Of a stretch of DNA of 14,769 bases, positions 12,784-14,769 are shown piece after piece (position 1 is the stretch's first letter; each line of letters begins with the position of its first letter). The position numbers were made by a program, and so were the translations under genes. This DNA comes from CAZMVU01 sp964569295 (GTDB lineage Bacteria > Hydrogenedentota > Hydrogenedentia > Hydrogenedentales > JAGMZX01): NCBI GenBank assembly GCA_964569295.1, contig CAZMVU010000119.1, positions 1-14,769 on the forward strand, written 5' to 3'. The notes under the pieces were generated by a model, which was not told the DNA's origin, searched no databases, and was given only the letters and a program-made list of their open reading frames with translations.

Positions 12784-14769
12784 ATGCCGCCCAAGAAGCC
12801 CGCCGCGTCCAACGTGATCCATATCAAGGGCGCGCGTGAACATAATCTGAAAGATCTGACCCTCGATATCCCGCGGGACAAGCTGGTGGTGATCACCGGC
12901 CTGTCGGGTTCCGGGAAGTCCTCTCTCGCGTTCGACACCATCTACGCCGAGGGACAGCGCCGTTATGTCGAGAGCCTCTCCGCCTATGCCCGCCAGTTCC
13001 TCGAGCAGATGGAAAAGCCGGATGTGGATCTCATCGAGGGGTTGAGCCCGGCCATCTCGATCGAACAGAAGACGACCCACCGCAACCCGCGCTCGACTGT
13101 CGGGACGGTGACGGAAATCTACGACTACCTGCGCCTGCTCTTCGCGCGCATTGGCGTGCCGCATTGTTACAACTGCGGACGTGTCATCGAATCGCAGACG
13201 CCCCAGCGCATTGTCGACAGCATCCTGCATCTACCCGAGAAGACCCGCGTGCAACTCCTCGCGCCGATAATCCGGCAGCGCAAGGGCACCTACCAGAAGG
13301 TTTTCGAAGACATCAAGCGCCAGGGCTACGTACGTGTGCGGGTCGACGGCGATTTCTACCATATCGACGACGACATCGAGCTTGCGCGCTATGTGAAGCA
13401 CGACATCGACGTGGTGGTCGACCGGCTCGTGGTGAAGGAGGGCATCCAGAAACGTGCCACGGACTCCGTCGAGACGGCGCTCAAACTCGGCCAGGGCATC
13501 ATACGTATCTGGTACGAAGAGCCGAAGAGCAAGCCGCAGGAAATTTTGCAAAGTGAGCACCTGGCTTGTGTCGATTGCGGCATTGCCTATGAAGAACTCG
13601 CGCCGCGCATGTTCTCTTTCAACAACCCCCACGGCGCCTGCCCGCGCTGCACCGGCCTCGGTACGGTGATGGACGTCGACCCGGAGCTCGTCGTGCCGGA
13701 CGCGAGCCTGTCGATTGCCGAGGGGGCTGTGCGCCCGTGGAGCATGCGCCGGGTGCTCGACGGTATGTACCGCAAGGCGCTCGAGTCCGTGGCTGCGCAT
13801 TATAACCAAAGCATCTATGCGGCGTGGAACGACTTGCCCGAAGACTTCCGCCAGGTGGTGCTCTACGGCAGCAGGGACGAGGAGGTGGATTTCAGCTACT
13901 CGAACGCACGCCGCAGCTATGAGACCCGCCGCACCTTCGAGGGTGTGATACCGAATCTCGAGCGGCGCTACCGCGACACCGAGTCGAACGCCGCCCGCGA
14001 CATGCTGGGCCAGTTCATGGCCTCCTACCCGTGTCCCGATTGCGGCGGATCGCGGTTGCGGCCGGAGTCGCGCGCCGTCAAGGTGCACGGGCGCACCATC
14101 ATGGACACCACGGCGCTGAGCATCGGCCATGCCCTTGATTACATCAACAACCTGAAGCTGAGGAAGTCGGAGAAACTCATCGCCGAACGTATCCTGAAAG
14201 AAATCCGGGAGCGCCTTGGCTTTCTTGTCAGCGTCGGACTCGACTACCTTTCCCTGGACCGCCAGGCCGGCACGTTGTCCGGTGGCGAGTCGCAGCGCAT
14301 CCGCCTTGCCACGCAGATCGGCTCCGGGCTTGTGGGCGTGGTGTACATCCTCGACGAACCGAGCATCGGCCTGCACCAGCGGGACAACAGGAAACTCATT
14401 GCCACGCTCGAGCGCCTGCGTGACCTCGGTAACACGGTGCTGGTGGTTGAACACGACGAAGAGACGATCCGCATGGCGGACTATGTGCTCGATCTCGGGC
14501 CCGGCGCGGGTGTGCATGGCGGGGCCATCGTGGCGCAGGGCACGCCCCGGCAGATCTTGCGCAGCCGGAGATCGCTCACGGGGCAATATCTGTCCGGCAA
14601 GTGCGTGATCAAAGGCCCGGAAACGCGCCGGCAACGCACGGACCGCGCGGTCACCGTGCGCGGCGCGCGGCACAATAACCTCAAGGGCATCGATGCTGAG
14701 TTTCCTCTTGGCGTGTTCATCTGCGTGACGGGCGTCTCCGGTTCCGGCAAATCGAGCCTGGTGAACGAG
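12784..14769 (+). CDS. uvrA: UvrABC excinuclease subunit A (3' partial)
   Basis: UvrA is the damage-recognising ATPase of nucleotide excision repair; it loads UvrB on distorted DNA. The window holds the first 662 residues of a protein usually about 940 long, and the edge falls on a codon boundary. Visible features are the first Walker A GLSGSGKSS (39-47), a zinc module with Cys262, Cys265, Cys286 and Cys289, the CPDCGG motif (417-422), the ABC signature LSGGESQRIRLA (498-509), Walker B VYILDEPSIGLHQRD (520-534), and the second Walker A GVSGSGKSS (650-658). The second signature and Walker B lie outside. The start is ATG 12784 with GAGG 11 nt upstream. The frame is intact throughout. It appears to be a stand-alone housekeeping gene. 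Confidence 0.97.
   Translation, partial: MPPKKPAASNVIHIKGAREHNLKDLTLDIPRDKLVVITGLSGSGKSSLAFDTIYAEGQRRYVESLSAYARQFLEQMEKPDVDLIEGLSPAISIEQKTTHRNPRSTVGTVTEIYDYLRLLFARIGVPHCYNCGRVIESQTPQRIVDSILHLPEKTRVQLLAPIIRQRKGTYQKVFEDIKRQGYVRVRVDGDFYHIDDDIELARYVKHDIDVVVDRLVVKEGIQKRATDSVETALKLGQGIIRIWYEEPKSKPQEILQSEHLACVDCGIAYEELAPRMFSFNNPHGACPRCTGLGTVMDVDPELVVPDASLSIAEGAVRPWSMRRVLDGMYRKALESVAAHYNQSIYAAWNDLPEDFRQVVLYGSRDEEVDFSYSNARRSYETRRTFEGVIPNLERRYRDTESNAARDMLGQFMASYPCPDCGGSRLRPESRAVKVHGRTIMDTTALSIGHALDYINNLKLRKSEKLIAERILKEIRERLGFLVSVGLDYLSLDRQAGTLSGGESQRIRLATQIGSGLVGVVYILDEPSIGLHQRDNRKLIATLERLRDLGNTVLVVEHDEETIRMADYVLDLGPGAGVHGGAIVAQGTPRQILRSRRSLTGQYLSGKCVIKGPETRRQRTDRAVTVRGARHNNLKGIDAEFPLGVFICVTGVSGSGKSSLVNE

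Noticed and set aside
13231..14673. 480-codon open frame on the minus strand opposite uvrA
   Set aside because: The plus strand encodes UvrA with all expected motifs; the antisense frame has no domain and starts and ends arbitrarily.

Overview
This window most likely comes from the bacterial candidate phylum Hydrogenedentota (formerly NKB19), or a close relative near the PVC/planctomycete group. Three things point there: a surface protein whose tail is an (EG)n run followed by two dockerin-like LTELLRxIQFFNAGG modules, two large HzsA-related propeller/heme c proteins, and a GH172 (DUF2961) hydrolase. The DNA is GC-rich, and gene starts include GTG and TTG. The organism call is inference from gene content. 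I see no rRNA, tRNA, CRISPR array, insertion sequence or prophage.

Left part (1-1603): the 3' end of the (EG)n surface protein faces a convergent ferrochelatase gene (hemH), with an imperfect hairpin between them. The ferrochelatase carries an internal cysteine-rich insert that suggests an Fe-S form. A 540-bp gap (1604-2143) separates hemH from the next gene; it holds a promoter, a perfect LacI-type palindrome and a phased direct repeat.

Middle part (2144-8517): two exported HzsA-related proteins of about 1035 and 813 residues point towards each other. Each has a six-bladed-propeller-like core of PD40-type repeats and a C-terminal region with two CxxCH heme c motifs. The genes between them form a type II toxin-antitoxin operon (Gp49/HigB-like toxin, then XRE antitoxin) with a 9+9 bp inverted-repeat operator in its promoter region. 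The HzsA-like proteins lack the tyrosine reported to bind the catalytic heme of true hydrazine synthase, and no other hzs genes are present. They should not be read as evidence of anammox.

Right part (8883-14769): an exported GH172 glycosidase is followed after 6 nt by a cytoplasmic protein that fuses a GT2 glycosyltransferase to a SAM methyltransferase; the two are probably one transcript. Next comes a GtrB/DPM1-like polyprenyl-phosphate glycosyltransferase with two membrane helices, apparently expressed from its own strong promoter as a leaderless mRNA. Last is uvrA, cut off by the window edge. The three carbohydrate genes suggest building and trimming of a surface glycan, while hemH and the heme c proteins give the left half a heme/redox theme.
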